In this document: one piece after another, positions 1 to 7,881 of the stretch
Position numbering within the stretch: position 1 is the first letter of the stretch
Layout: each line of letters begins with the position of its first letter
Assembly (NCBI GenBank): GCA_041071465.1
Contig: CP163498.1
Location: 2,253,501 to 2,317,500 of the forward strand
Length of the DNA: 64,000 bases
From: Pseudomonas putida
GTDB taxonomy: Bacteria > Pseudomonadota > Gammaproteobacteria > Pseudomonadales > Pseudomonadaceae
Direction: 5' to 3'
Made by a program: the position numbers and the translations under genes
The notes under the pieces: model-generated
Told to the model about the DNA's origin: nothing
Database searches by the model: none
Seen by the model: the letters and a program-made list of their open reading frames with translations, nothing else

Positions 1-2
1 TG

Positions 3-884
3 AACCGCGTACAAGTGCCGGCAGACCTGTCCGAGGCCATTGACTGGATTCGCCCAGATGACCTGATGCAACTCGCCGACCCTACCCTGCTGGTCGCTGC
101 CTTTGCCCTGGCGTTCATCGCCAGCGCCGAAACCTTGCTGTCGGCCGCAGCGGTTGACCGCATGCACAGTGGCCAGCGTTCGGACTTCGACCGCGAGCTG
201 TCAGCCCAGGGCATCGGCAACATGCTTTGCGGGGCGCTGGGCGCTTTGCCGATGACCGGGGTAATCGTGCGCAGCTCGGCCAACGTGCAGGCGGGGGCGC
301 AGACGCGGGCCTCCGCGATATTCCATGGCCTTTGGCTGTTGGCTTTCGTGGTGGCGCTGAGCAGCGTGCTGCAGCAGATTCCGGTGGCGAGCCTGGCGGG
401 TGTGCTGGTGTACACCGGGGTCAAGCTGGTCGATTTCAAGGCGTTTCGTGGGCTGGGCCGTTATGGCCGCATGCCGATGTTCACCTATGCGGTGACGGCG
501 CTGGCGATCATTTTCACCGACCTGCTGACCGGCGTGATGCTGGGTTTTGCCCTGACCCTGCTGAAGCTGGCGTTCAAGGCGGCGCGGCTGAAGATCAACC
601 TGGTCAGCCTGGAAAAAGCTGGGCATATGGAGCTGCGGCTCAGTGGTGCGGCGACGTTCCTGAAGGTGCCGGCGCTGACCCAGGTGCTGGATACCGTACC
701 GGCGGGCACTACGTTGCACGTGCCGCTGGGTAACCTGAGCTACATCGACCACTCGTGCCTTGAGTTGCTGGAAGACTGGAACCGCAGCAATGGGGCGAAT
801 GGGTCGCGGCTGCTGATCGAGCAGCGGCGGTTGAAGCGGCGGATCGAGGGGAGGTTGCGGACTACGGCGGGGATTGGGGCCTGA
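3..884 (+). CDS. SulP family inorganic anion transporter, C-terminal part (5' truncated by window)
   Basis: The frame is open from base 3 at the window edge, so the gene starts upstream and only about 294 residues are visible. Hydrophobic segments (around LVAAFALAFIASAETLLSAA, LWLLAFVVALSSVL, YAVTALAIIFTDLLTGVML) are followed by a soluble tail (from about LVSLEKAGHMELRLSGAA) with the look of a STAS domain. The SAETLLSAAAVDRM stretch is typical of SulP/SLC26 permeases. In pseudomonads such genes sit beside a carbonic anhydrase and are thought to move sulfate or bicarbonate, but the substrate cannot be told from this fragment. A REP pair follows the stop codon. Family call firm, substrate unknown. 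Confidence 0.85.
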   Translation, partial: NRVQVPADLSEAIDWIRPDDLMQLADPTLLVAAFALAFIASAETLLSAAAVDRMHSGQRSDFDRELSAQGIGNMLCGALGALPMTGVIVRSSANVQAGAQTRASAIFHGLWLLAFVVALSSVLQQIPVASLAGVLVYTGVKLVDFKAFRGLGRYGRMPMFTYAVTALAIIFTDLLTGVMLGFALTLLKLAFKAARLKINLVSLEKAGHMELRLSGAATFLKVPALTQVLDTVPAGTTLHVPLGNLSYIDHSCLELLEDWNRSNGANGSRLLIEQRRLKRRIEGRLRTTAGIGA

Positions 885-907
885 AGCTGAAAATCTCTGT
901 TGTCTGA

Positions 908-1012
908 ACTGGCCTCTTCGCGGGTAAACCCGCTCCCACAGGGTACTGCACAGCATTCAAAGCCTGTGCGGTCCCTGTGGGATCGGGCGTGCCCGCGAAG
1001 AGGCCGGTACAG
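908..1012. repeat. REP palindrome pair (P. putida type)
   Basis: Two inverted units, one near 910-943 containing GCGGGTAAACCCGCTCCCAC and a diverged one near 972-1011 (gatcGGGCGTGCCCGCGaag). They lie between the convergent SulP gene and the 1018-1659 gene. Extragenic palindromes of this type are characteristic of P. putida and may act in mRNA 3'-end stability. Confidence 0.85.
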
Positions 1013-1017
1013 GAGGA

Positions 1018-1659
1018 TCAGGCCGGTTGGCCCAGCTCCACACCCAGCTGTCGCGACAGGCACGGCCAGCGCTTCCACGCCTCGCCAGTTGCAGGGCTGC
1101 TCAGCTTCTCGCGATAAGCCTCCACCGATTCCACCGCAAAGCTCTCGTCATCGAGCATTTCGTCAACCGAGTGATGCACCACCTCATCCAGCTGGTTGGC
1201 AAAGCTCTCGCCAATCAACTGGTGGGCAATCAGGTTGGCGACGGTGGTGTCGACCGGGATCAGCGGCTGCTGGAAGTGGCGGATGTACAGGTCATTCACT
1301 TCCTCCACCAGACGGTGTGCCAGGTAAGCCTCATCCAGCAGGCAGTCCAGGCCTACATGCCCTTGCATCACACTGGGCGGTTGCAGGAAGTAGGCTTCGG
1401 CAATTTTCAGTACCGGTTTGATCTGCGATTCGATCCCGGCTTCGCGGGCGACCTCATGCGCGGCCTCCAGCAATTCCGGAACCTGGTCGATGTAGGCGCT
1501 GACGAAGCGCGCCAAAGTACCCTGGGCGTCCTGCTCAGGCAGTTGGATCGAGGGGTGCAGGTGGGGCAGTTGCAACTCGAGACGCTGTTTCAATTGGCCG
1601 GTCTGGCCTTCATGTTGATGGGCTTGGCTTACCTGCTCGCGTACAGCAGCGATGTTCAT
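1018..1659 (-). CDS. Conserved hypothetical protein (pseudomonad), 213 aa
   Basis: A soluble, mostly helical protein with no signal peptide or membrane segment. I chose the ATG at 1659 (MNIAAVRE) over an in-frame start at 1686 because a GGAG sits about 9 bases before it. The protein is rich in Glu/Gln/His, and its middle (PVLKIAEAYFLQPP) resembles nothing I can assign. It lies between a sulfate/bicarbonate transporter and the cox operon, reading away from cox. In P. putida KT2440 the equivalent position holds an uncharacterised gene. No function is proposed. Confidence 0.75.
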   Translation of the reverse strand: MNIAAVREQVSQAHQHEGQTGQLKQRLELQLPHLHPSIQLPEQDAQGTLARFVSAYIDQVPELLEAAHEVAREAGIESQIKPVLKIAEAYFLQPPSVMQGHVGLDCLLDEAYLAHRLVEEVNDLYIRHFQQPLIPVDTTVANLIAHQLIGESFANQLDEVVHHSVDEMLDDESFAVESVEAYREKLSSPATGEAWKRWPCLSRQLGVELGQPA

Positions 1660-1860
1660 GACAACTCCAGGGACATTACGTTTCAAACGGAAGACACTAA
1701 ATTAGCTCGGTATACAGAATACCTAAGACGTATTTGTTATAAATCCCGCAAACGTGTGCGCTCTCAGGCATATCGAAATGCCATTATTTCGCCACACCCT
1801 ATCAACCTCGCGGTTTTCAGGCCATTTGCCTATTTCGTGAGGTTCATTTCACAGGCTTCA

Positions 1861-1888
1861 TTGCGTGCCATTGGTCGCTGTCTATACT
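1861..1888 (+). promoter_or_regulatory. Candidate sigma-70-type promoter of the cox operon
   Basis: TTGCGT at 1861-1866 and TATACT at 1883-1888, separated by 16 bases, lie about 140 bases before coxB. The -10 is a good match and the -35 moderate. In P. aeruginosa the aa3 oxidase genes are under stationary-phase/starvation control, so RpoS could also read this -10. Confidence 0.5.
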
Positions 1889-2002
1889 CCCGTTGAACGT
1901 GATTCGTTGATGAGGCCCGACTGCTTTTAGCAGGGGCTCGGTCGTCGAAGCCAGGCAGTCTTGACCGCCGTTCCCTCTTGCCGCAGGCCACGCCTCCGGG
2001 AC

Positions 2003-2010
2003 AACAAGAA
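2003..2010 (+). promoter_or_regulatory. Possible Hfq/Crc (CA motif) site in the coxB leader
   Basis: AACAAGAA matches the AANAANAA catabolite-repression motif exactly. It ends two bases before the Shine-Dalgarno-like AGAAGGGG (2013-2020) of coxB, where Hfq/Crc typically blocks ribosome entry in Pseudomonas. Position and match are seen; binding is inferred. Confidence 0.4.
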
Positions 2011-2028
2011 TTAGAAGGGGAACCCGCA

Positions 2029-3156
2029 ATGATGCGACATCCACATGTCTGGATGGGCCTCCTGTTGTGGTCGGTTTTTGGTCAGGCCAACGCCGCCTGG
2101 ACCGTGAACATGCACCCAGGGGCGACGGAGGTCTCCAACGCCGTCTTCGACCTGCACATGACCATCTTCTGGATCTGCGTGATCATCGGCATCGTGGTGT
2201 TTGGCGCGATGTTCTGGTCGATGGTCATCCACCGCCGCTCCACCGGCCAGCAGGCCGCGCATTTCCACGAGCATACCTGGGTGGAAATCCTCTGGACCGT
2301 GGTGCCCTTCCTGATCCTGGTGGTCATGGCCATCCCGGCCACCAAGACCCTGATCGACATCTACGACGCCAGCGAGTCGGACATCGACATTCAGGTCACC
2401 GGCTACCAGTGGAAGTGGCACTACAAATACCTGGGCCAGGACGTGGAGTTCTTCAGCAACCTGGCCACGCCCGCCGATCAGATTCACAACAAAGCCCCCA
2501 AGGACGAGCATTACCTGCTTGAAGTCGATCAGCCGCTGGTGCTGCCGGTGGGTGCCAAGGTGCGTTTCCTGGTGACCGCTGCCGACGTCATTCACTCCTG
2601 GTGGGTGCCGGCCTTCGCGGTCAAGCGCGACGCCATCCCCGGCTTCGTCAACGAAGCCTGGACCCGTATCGAGAAGCCCGGCATCTACCGTGGCCAATGC
2701 ACCGAGCTGTGCGGCAAGGACCACGGCTTCATGCCGGTGGTGGTCGAGGTCAAGTCCAAGGCCGATTACGACACCTGGCTAGGCGAGCGCAAGGCCGAAG
2801 CCGCCAAGCTCAAGGAGCTGACCAGCAAGGAATGGACCCTGGAAGAGCTGGTGGAACGTGGCGACAAGATCTACCACACCACCTGCGTGGCGTGTCACCA
2901 GGCTGAAGGCCAAGGCCTGCCGCCGATGTTCCCGGCACTCAAGGGCTCGAAGATCGCCACCGGGCCGAAGGAAGGCCACTTGAGCATTGTCTTCCACGGC
3001 AAGCCCGGCACGGCCATGGCGGCCTTCGGCAAGCAGCTGTCGGAAGTCGACATCGCCGCTGTGGTCACCTACGAGCGCAATGCCTGGGGCAACAACAAAG
3101 GCGACATGGTCACGCCGAAGGACGTGCTGGCGCTGAAGCAGGCAGAAGCCAAGTGA
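2029..3156 (+). CDS. coxB: Cytochrome c oxidase (aa3/caa3 type) subunit II
   Basis: Accepts electrons from cytochrome c at the CuA centre and passes them to subunit I. From the ATG at 2029 (AGAAGGGG 8 bases upstream) it is 375 aa: a signal-like N-terminus, two membrane helices (about 43-65 and 86-107), a cupredoxin domain with the CuA ligands H189, C224, E226, C228, H232 and M235, and a C-terminal cytochrome c domain with heme motif CVACH at 286-290. The fused heme domain marks a caa3-like subunit II. An upstream in-frame start at 1978 has no ribosome site. First gene of the cox cluster. Confidence 0.96.
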   Translation: MMRHPHVWMGLLLWSVFGQANAAWTVNMHPGATEVSNAVFDLHMTIFWICVIIGIVVFGAMFWSMVIHRRSTGQQAAHFHEHTWVEILWTVVPFLILVVMAIPATKTLIDIYDASESDIDIQVTGYQWKWHYKYLGQDVEFFSNLATPADQIHNKAPKDEHYLLEVDQPLVLPVGAKVRFLVTAADVIHSWWVPAFAVKRDAIPGFVNEAWTRIEKPGIYRGQCTELCGKDHGFMPVVVEVKSKADYDTWLGERKAEAAKLKELTSKEWTLEELVERGDKIYHTTCVACHQAEGQGLPPMFPALKGSKIATGPKEGHLSIVFHGKPGTAMAAFGKQLSEVDIAAVVTYERNAWGNNKGDMVTPKDVLALKQAEAK

Positions 3157-3199
3157 ACCGGGTTACTCGCGGCAATCAATGGGTTGCAGGAGACAGGAC

Positions 3200-4789
3200 A
3201 TGAGTGCAGTGATCGACGACCACGCCCACGGCCATGAGCATGCACACGGCCCGGCCAAGGGCCTGATGCGCTGGGTGCTGACCACCAACCACAAGGACAT
3301 CGGCACCATGTACCTGTGGTTCGCCTTCATGATGTTCCTGCTTGGTGGCTCGTTCGCCATGGTGATCCGCGCCGAGCTGTTCCAGCCGGGCTTGCAGATC
3401 GTTGAGCCGGCGTTCTTCAACCAGATGACCACCATGCATGGCCTGATCATGGTGTTCGGTGCAGTGATGCCGGCCTTCGTCGGGCTGGCCAACTGGATGA
3501 TCCCATTGATGATCGGCGCGCCAGACATGGCCTTGCCGCGGATGAACAACTTCAGCTTCTGGCTGCTGCCGGCGGCCTTCCTGCTGCTGGTCTCGACCCT
3601 GTTCAGCCCGGGTGGCGGGCCTAACTTCGGCTGGACGTTCTACGCCCCGCTGTCTACCACCTATGCGCCAGCCAGCGTCACCTTCTTCATCTTCGCCATC
3701 CACCTGATGGGTATCAGCTCGATCATGGGGGCGATCAACGTGATCGCCACCATCCTCAACCTGCGTGCCCCAGGCATGACCCTGATGAAAATGCCGCTGT
3801 TCGTCTGGACGTGGCTGATTACCGCGTTCCTGCTGATTGCAGTGATGCCGGTACTGGCCGGCGTGGTGACCATGATGCTGATGGACATCCACTTCGGCAC
3901 CAGCTTCTTCAGTGCCGCCGGTGGCGGTGACCCGGTGCTGTTCCAGCATGTGTTCTGGTTCTTCGGCCACCCTGAGGTGTACATCATGATCCTGCCGGCC
4001 TTCGGCGCGGTCAGCTCGATCATCCCGGCGTTTTCGCGCAAGCCGCTGTTCGGCTACACCTCGATGGTATATGCCACCGGCGCCATCGCCTTCCTGTCGT
4101 TCATCGTTTGGGCCCACCATATGTTCGTGGTTGGCATCCCGGTGGTCGGCGAGCTGTTCTTCATGTACGCCACCATGCTGATTGCCGTGCCCACCGGGGT
4201 GAAGGTGTTCAACTGGGTCAGCACCATGTGGGAAGGCTCGCTCACCTTCGAAACGCCAATGCTGTTCGCCATTGCCTTCGTCATCCTGTTCACCATCGGC
4301 GGTTTCTCCGGCCTGATGCTGGCGATTGCCCCGGCGGACTTCCAGTACCACGACACCTACTTCGTGGTGGCGCATTTCCACTACGTGTTGGTGCCAGGGG
4401 CAATTTTCGGCATCTTTGCATCGGCCTACTACTGGCTGCCGAAATGGACCGGCCACATGTACGACGAAACCCTCGGCAAGCTGCACTTCTGGCTGTCGTT
4501 CATCGGCATGAACATGGCCTTCTTCCCCATGCACTTCGTGGGGCTGGCCGGCATGCCGCGACGCATCCCGGACTACAACCTGCAGTTCGCCGACTTCAAC
4601 ATGGTGTCGTCGATCGGCGCCTTCATGTTTGGCGCCACGCAGATCTTCTTCCTGTTCATTGTCATCAAGTGCATACGTGGGGGCGCGCCGGCGCCTGCCA
4701 AGCCTTGGGATGGCGCTGAGGGCCTGGAATGGTCGATTCCTTCGCCTGCGCCCTACCACACCTTCCAGACACCCCCGGAAGTGAAATAG
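3200..4789 (+). CDS. coxA: Cytochrome c oxidase (aa3 type) subunit I
   Basis: Catalytic heme-copper subunit reducing oxygen at the heme a3-CuB centre and pumping protons. 529 aa with about 12 membrane helices. Visible signatures: WFFGHPEVYIMILPAFG (CuB histidine and cross-linked tyrosine), the HHMFVVG histidine pair, and VVAHFHYVLV carrying heme ligands. The His-rich start (DDHAHGHEHAHG) is usual for pseudomonad CoxA. Start set at 3200, which follows an AGGAGAC site, not 3179. The gene begins 43 bases after coxB and ends 10 bases before cox11, consistent with one transcript. Confidence 0.97.
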   Translation: MSAVIDDHAHGHEHAHGPAKGLMRWVLTTNHKDIGTMYLWFAFMMFLLGGSFAMVIRAELFQPGLQIVEPAFFNQMTTMHGLIMVFGAVMPAFVGLANWMIPLMIGAPDMALPRMNNFSFWLLPAAFLLLVSTLFSPGGGPNFGWTFYAPLSTTYAPASVTFFIFAIHLMGISSIMGAINVIATILNLRAPGMTLMKMPLFVWTWLITAFLLIAVMPVLAGVVTMMLMDIHFGTSFFSAAGGGDPVLFQHVFWFFGHPEVYIMILPAFGAVSSIIPAFSRKPLFGYTSMVYATGAIAFLSFIVWAHHMFVVGIPVVGELFFMYATMLIAVPTGVKVFNWVSTMWEGSLTFETPMLFAIAFVILFTIGGFSGLMLAIAPADFQYHDTYFVVAHFHYVLVPGAIFGIFASAYYWLPKWTGHMYDETLGKLHFWLSFIGMNMAFFPMHFVGLAGMPRRIPDYNLQFADFNMVSSIGAFMFGATQIFFLFIVIKCIRGGAPAPAKPWDGAEGLEWSIPSPAPYHTFQTPPEVK

Positions 4790-4799
4790 GAAATCAGCC

Positions 4800-5366
4800 A
4801 TGAACGGCCTGTCGCTGAAACGCCTGGTAACGCGCCTGCTGATGCTGACGGTGGTGATGTTCGCCTTCGGTTTCGCCCTGGTGCCGATCTACGACGTGAT
4901 GTGCAAGGCCTTTGGCATCAACGGCAAAACGGGTGGCCAGTACGAAGGTAGCCAGGTCAGCGACCCGACGCGTTCGGTGCGGGTGCAGTTCATGTCGACC
5001 AACGCCAGCGACATGGTCTGGGACTTCTATTCCACGGCCGATCAGCTGGAGGTGAACCCAGGGGCGGTGAACCAGATGATCTTCGTCGCGCATAACCCGA
5101 CCGATCGGCCGATGAGCGCGCAGGCCATACCCAGTATCACCCCGGCCGAGGCCGCGGCGTACTTCCACAAGACCGAGTGCTTCTGCTTTACCCAGCAGGT
5201 GCTGCAGCCCGGCGAACGCATAGAGATGCCGGTGCGCTTCATCGTCGACCGCGATCTGCCGGCCAGCGTGAAGCACCTGACACTGGCCTACACCTTGTTC
5301 GACATCACCGCTCGCCACCCGCCGGTCGCGCATGTTGCGGCCCAGGACGTCCAGGGCGCCCGTTAA
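4800..5366 (+). CDS. cox11: Cytochrome c oxidase assembly protein Cox11/CtaG (copper delivery to CuB)
   Basis: A 188-aa protein with one N-terminal membrane helix (about residues 10-30) and a periplasmic immunoglobulin-like domain. It inserts copper into the CuB site of subunit I. The copper-binding TECFCF motif is present with Cys127 and Cys129, and a further conserved Cys35 lies just after the helix (YDVMCKAFG). Length and motifs match the Cox11 family throughout. Placed between coxA and coxC as in most proteobacterial aa3 operons. Confidence 0.95.
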   Translation: MNGLSLKRLVTRLLMLTVVMFAFGFALVPIYDVMCKAFGINGKTGGQYEGSQVSDPTRSVRVQFMSTNASDMVWDFYSTADQLEVNPGAVNQMIFVAHNPTDRPMSAQAIPSITPAEAAAYFHKTECFCFTQQVLQPGERIEMPVRFIVDRDLPASVKHLTLAYTLFDITARHPPVAHVAAQDVQGAR

Positions 5367-5382
5367 GGGAAGGAGAACAGCA

Positions 5383-6269
5383 ATGGCAAGTCATGAGCAC
5401 TACTACGTCCCGGCGCAGAGCAAGTGGCCGATCATCGCCACCATCGGCATGTTCATCACGGTGTTCGGTCTGGGAACCTGGTTCAACGACATGAAGGCCG
5501 GCCACCCGGACTCGCATGGGCCGCTGATCTTCTTCATCGGCGCGTTGTTCCTGGCCTACATGTTGTTCGGTTGGTTTGGGGCCGTGGTCAAAGAGAGCCG
5601 CGCCGGGTTGTACAGCCCGCAGCTGGACCGCTCGTTTCGCTGGGGCATGAGCTGGTTCATCTTCTCCGAGGTGATGTTCTTCCTGGCCTTCTTCGGTGCG
5701 CTGTTCTACGTGCGGGTGTTGGCAGGGCCATGGCTGGGCGGCGAAGGGGCCAAGGTGTCGCGCACATGCTGTGGCCGACCTTCGAATTCACCTGGCCGCT
5801 GCTGCACACACCCGACCCGAAACTGTTCCCGCCGCCCAAGGAGGTGATCGACCCGTGGCACTTGCCACTGATCAACACCATCTTGCTGGTCAGTTCCAGT
5901 GTGACCATCACCCTTGCCCACCACGCCTTGCGCCGTGACCACCGTGGGCCGCTGAAATTCTGGATGGCGCTGACCATCGTGCTGGGTATCAGCTTCATCG
6001 CCTTGCAGGCCTTTGAATACCACGAGGCCTATACCAAGCTGGGGCTGACGCTGGGCTCGGGGATTTATGGCGCGACGTTCTTCATGCTCACCGGGTTTCA
6101 CGGCGCCCACGTGACCTTGGGCACGATCATCCTGATCGTGATGTTCGTGCGTATTTTGCGTGGGCACTTCAACCCGGAGAAACACTTCGGCTTCGAAGCG
6201 GCCAGCTGGTACTGGCACTTCGTCGATGTGGTGTGGGTGGGGTTGTTCATATTCGTATACGTGCTTTGA
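5383..6269 (+). pseudogene. coxC: Cytochrome c oxidase subunit III, broken by a one-base deletion
   Basis: Subunit III stabilises the oxidase core. The start at 5383 (MASHEHYYVPAQSKWP) follows a GGAGAA site. The frame is correct to about 5752, then the normal continuation (HMLWPTFEFTWPLLH to FVDVVWVGLFIFVYVL) is found in the next frame. Restoring one base at AAGG (5752-5755) gives Lys-Gly-Val-Ala-His and an intact protein of about 295 aa with seven helices. As written, translation stops at 5847 after 154 residues. Everything downstream of the shift is well conserved, so a sequencing error is more likely than true loss. Confidence 0.9.
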
Positions 6270-6282
6270 AGGGAAACAGAGA

Positions 6283-6316
6283 CCCTGTAGGCGCGGGCAA
6301 GCCCGCGCCTACAGGG
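6283..6316. repeat. Inverted repeat after coxC (REP-like)
   Basis: A perfect 16-base inverted repeat with a 2-base loop (CCCTGTAGGCGCGGGC and its complement) in the short gap between the convergent coxC and the 6331-6534 gene. It belongs to a palindrome class common between Pseudomonas genes and may stop or stabilise transcripts from both sides. Confidence 0.75.
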
Positions 6317-6330
6317 GGCAGATGAAAACT

Positions 6331-6534
6331 TCAGAAGGGGGCGTGGGACACGAGCTGACCGCTGATGAAGCCCCAGGCCACCAGGCCAATGGTCAGCGCC
6401 GCCAGGGTCACCCGCACTGTCAGTGCCTTGAGCAGACGAGTTGAGTTTTCATCGTCCTTGACCAGAAACACCAGGCCACTGAACAAGCTGGCAATCGTGG
6501 CCAACAGCATCAGGACAATCGCGGCCTTGAGCAT
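6331..6534 (-). CDS. Twin-transmembrane protein, DUF2909 family
   Basis: 67 aa with two hydrophobic helices (about residues 3-24 and 43-62) joined by a short polar loop (KDDENSTRLLKA). DUF2909 proteins are regularly encoded within pseudomonad cox clusters, between coxC and surf1, on the opposite strand as here. This suggests a link with oxidase assembly, but no function is established. A GGAG lies 8 bases before the ATG. Its upstream region is shared with the divergent surf1 gene. Confidence 0.85.
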   Translation of the reverse strand: MLKAAIVLMLLATIASLFSGLVFLVKDDENSTRLLKALTVRVTLAALTIGLVAWGFISGQLVSHAPF

Positions 6535-6584
6535 GGCGCTACTCCGGGGGATGCGGTGATGTGGATAAGTATAGCGAGGCGCCC

Positions 6585-7322
6585 GTGAGGCCGTTTCGCC
6601 CAGGCTGGGTACCGACCCTGGTGGTGCTTGCGCTGCTGCCGGGGCTGATTGCCCTTGGCTGCTGGCAACTCGGCCGAGCCGAAGAAAAGCGTGGGCTGTT
6701 GGCCAGCTATGCCGAGCGACGGGTCGAGGCGCCGCTGGCCGCAGCCCAGCTGACGTCCAGTGACGACAACGCGTTCCGCCGCGTGCATTTGTATGGCCGC
6801 TTCGATGCCGAGCACAGCCTGCTGCTGGACAACCGCATGCGTGACGGCCAGGCCGGTGTCGAACTGCTGCAACCCTTCCATGACCAGGCCAGTGGCCTGT
6901 GGTTGCTGGTCAACCGCGGTTGGCTGCCATGGCCGGACCGCCGGGTGCCGGTGCATTTCGAAACCCCGTCCCAGGCCTTGGCGCTGGACGCGTCCGTGTA
7001 TGTCTCGCCCGGCAGCACCTTCCAGTTGCATCCCGACCCTGAAGGCGGCCAATGGCCGCATTTGCTTACCGCCATTGATGCCGCGCAGCTATGGCCGCAG
7101 CTCGACCGCGAAGGCTTCGCCCACGAACTGCGCCTGGAGCCCGGCCCGGCGACCTATCGCCTGGACTGGCCGGTCGTGGCCATGGGCCCGGAAAAACACC
7201 TGGGCTACGCCGTGCAGTGGTTCGCCCTGGCGACCGCTCTGGTTCTGCTCTACCTCTATTTCGGCTGGCACCAAAACAAGGAGAAACGCCATGGCCACCG
7301 CCACTCCACTGGACCTGCCTGA
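6585..7322 (+). CDS. SURF1 family cytochrome oxidase biogenesis protein
   Basis: SURF1 proteins help place heme A in subunit I. The protein has the family layout: an N-terminal helix starting at RPFRPGWVPTLVV, a periplasmic domain with the conserved GCWQLGRAEEKR and NRGWLP motifs, and a C-terminal helix (GYAVQWFALATALVLLYLYF). I prefer the GTG at 6585, which has GAGG 5 bases before it, giving 245 aa. A GTG at 6561 adds eight polar residues. Its 3' end overlaps the next gene by 32 bases. Confidence 0.9.
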   Translation: MRPFRPGWVPTLVVLALLPGLIALGCWQLGRAEEKRGLLASYAERRVEAPLAAAQLTSSDDNAFRRVHLYGRFDAEHSLLLDNRMRDGQAGVELLQPFHDQASGLWLLVNRGWLPWPDRRVPVHFETPSQALALDASVYVSPGSTFQLHPDPEGGQWPHLLTAIDAAQLWPQLDREGFAHELRLEPGPATYRLDWPVVAMGPEKHLGYAVQWFALATALVLLYLYFGWHQNKEKRHGHRHSTGPA

Positions 7323-7872
7323 ACGTAGCAAGCCCAGAGCCCGCGGGCGTTTGCAGCTGTTGCTGATTCTGCTGGTAGTGCTCGGGCCGATGATCCTGGC
7401 CACCAGCATGTACAAACTCAACTTCTGGGTACCGGAAGGCCGCAGCTACCACGGCGCGATGATCGGCAACGGGGAAAGCCGTGCCGATCTTGGCGTGGCC
7501 GGCGAGGACGAGCGCTGGCAGTTGCTGGTCAGCGCGCCTCAGGCCTGTGCCGAAGACTGCCAGCGGCTGGTGTACCTGGCCCGGCAGATTCAGGTCGGCC
7601 TGGGCCGCGATGCCAGCCGCGCCAGCCATGCACTGGCCGCTGCCCAGCCGCTGAGCGCCGACTACCAGGCGCTGCTCGGCCGCGAGTACCCGCAGCTGCA
7701 GCGCTACCCGCTGGATGCGCAACGTTACCAGCAGAAGGTTGCCGAGCCCGGCCCGCAGCTGTGGATTGTCGACCCGCACGGCAACCTGGTGCTGCGCTAC
7801 GACGGCAAGGTCAACGGCAAGCATGTGCTGGATGACCTGCGCCACCTGCTCAAGCTGTCCAATATCGGCTAG
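7291..7872 (+). CDS. Conserved cox-cluster membrane protein of unknown role
   Basis: 193 aa beginning at ATG 7291 after AAGGAG, inside the end of surf1. One N-terminal membrane helix (about 21-41, LLLILLVVLGPMILATSMY) is followed by a periplasmic domain. The distant pattern (ERWQLLVSAPQACAEDCQRL and LWIVDPHGNLVLRYDG) recalls a thioredoxin-like/SCO-type fold, though the cysteines are CAEDC, not the SCO CxxxCP site in its usual place. The position between surf1 and ctaA suggests a part in oxidase assembly. The function is not known to me. Confidence 0.75.
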   Translation: MATATPLDLPERSKPRARGRLQLLLILLVVLGPMILATSMYKLNFWVPEGRSYHGAMIGNGESRADLGVAGEDERWQLLVSAPQACAEDCQRLVYLARQIQVGLGRDASRASHALAAAQPLSADYQALLGREYPQLQRYPLDAQRYQQKVAEPGPQLWIVDPHGNLVLRYDGKVNGKHVLDDLRHLLKLSNIG

Positions 7873-7881
7873 GAGCCTGCC

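Larger units (their letters stand above)
1660..2028. other. Intergenic region, divergent promoters of the 1018-1659 gene and coxB
   Basis: About 370 bases with no gene. It is AT-richer than its surroundings near 1690-1760. It contains the candidate cox promoter at 1861-1888 and an A-rich AANAANAA match just before the coxB ribosome binding site, described separately. Confidence 0.7.

Noticed and set aside
3176..4801. 541-residue open frame on the minus strand opposite coxA
   Set aside because: His/Gln/Glu-rich shadow of coxA caused by high GC; coxA itself is unmistakable.
5383..6269. Programmed frameshifting in coxC, polA or the other split genes
   Set aside because: No slippery heptamer with downstream pseudoknot; these proteins are made from single frames in relatives.
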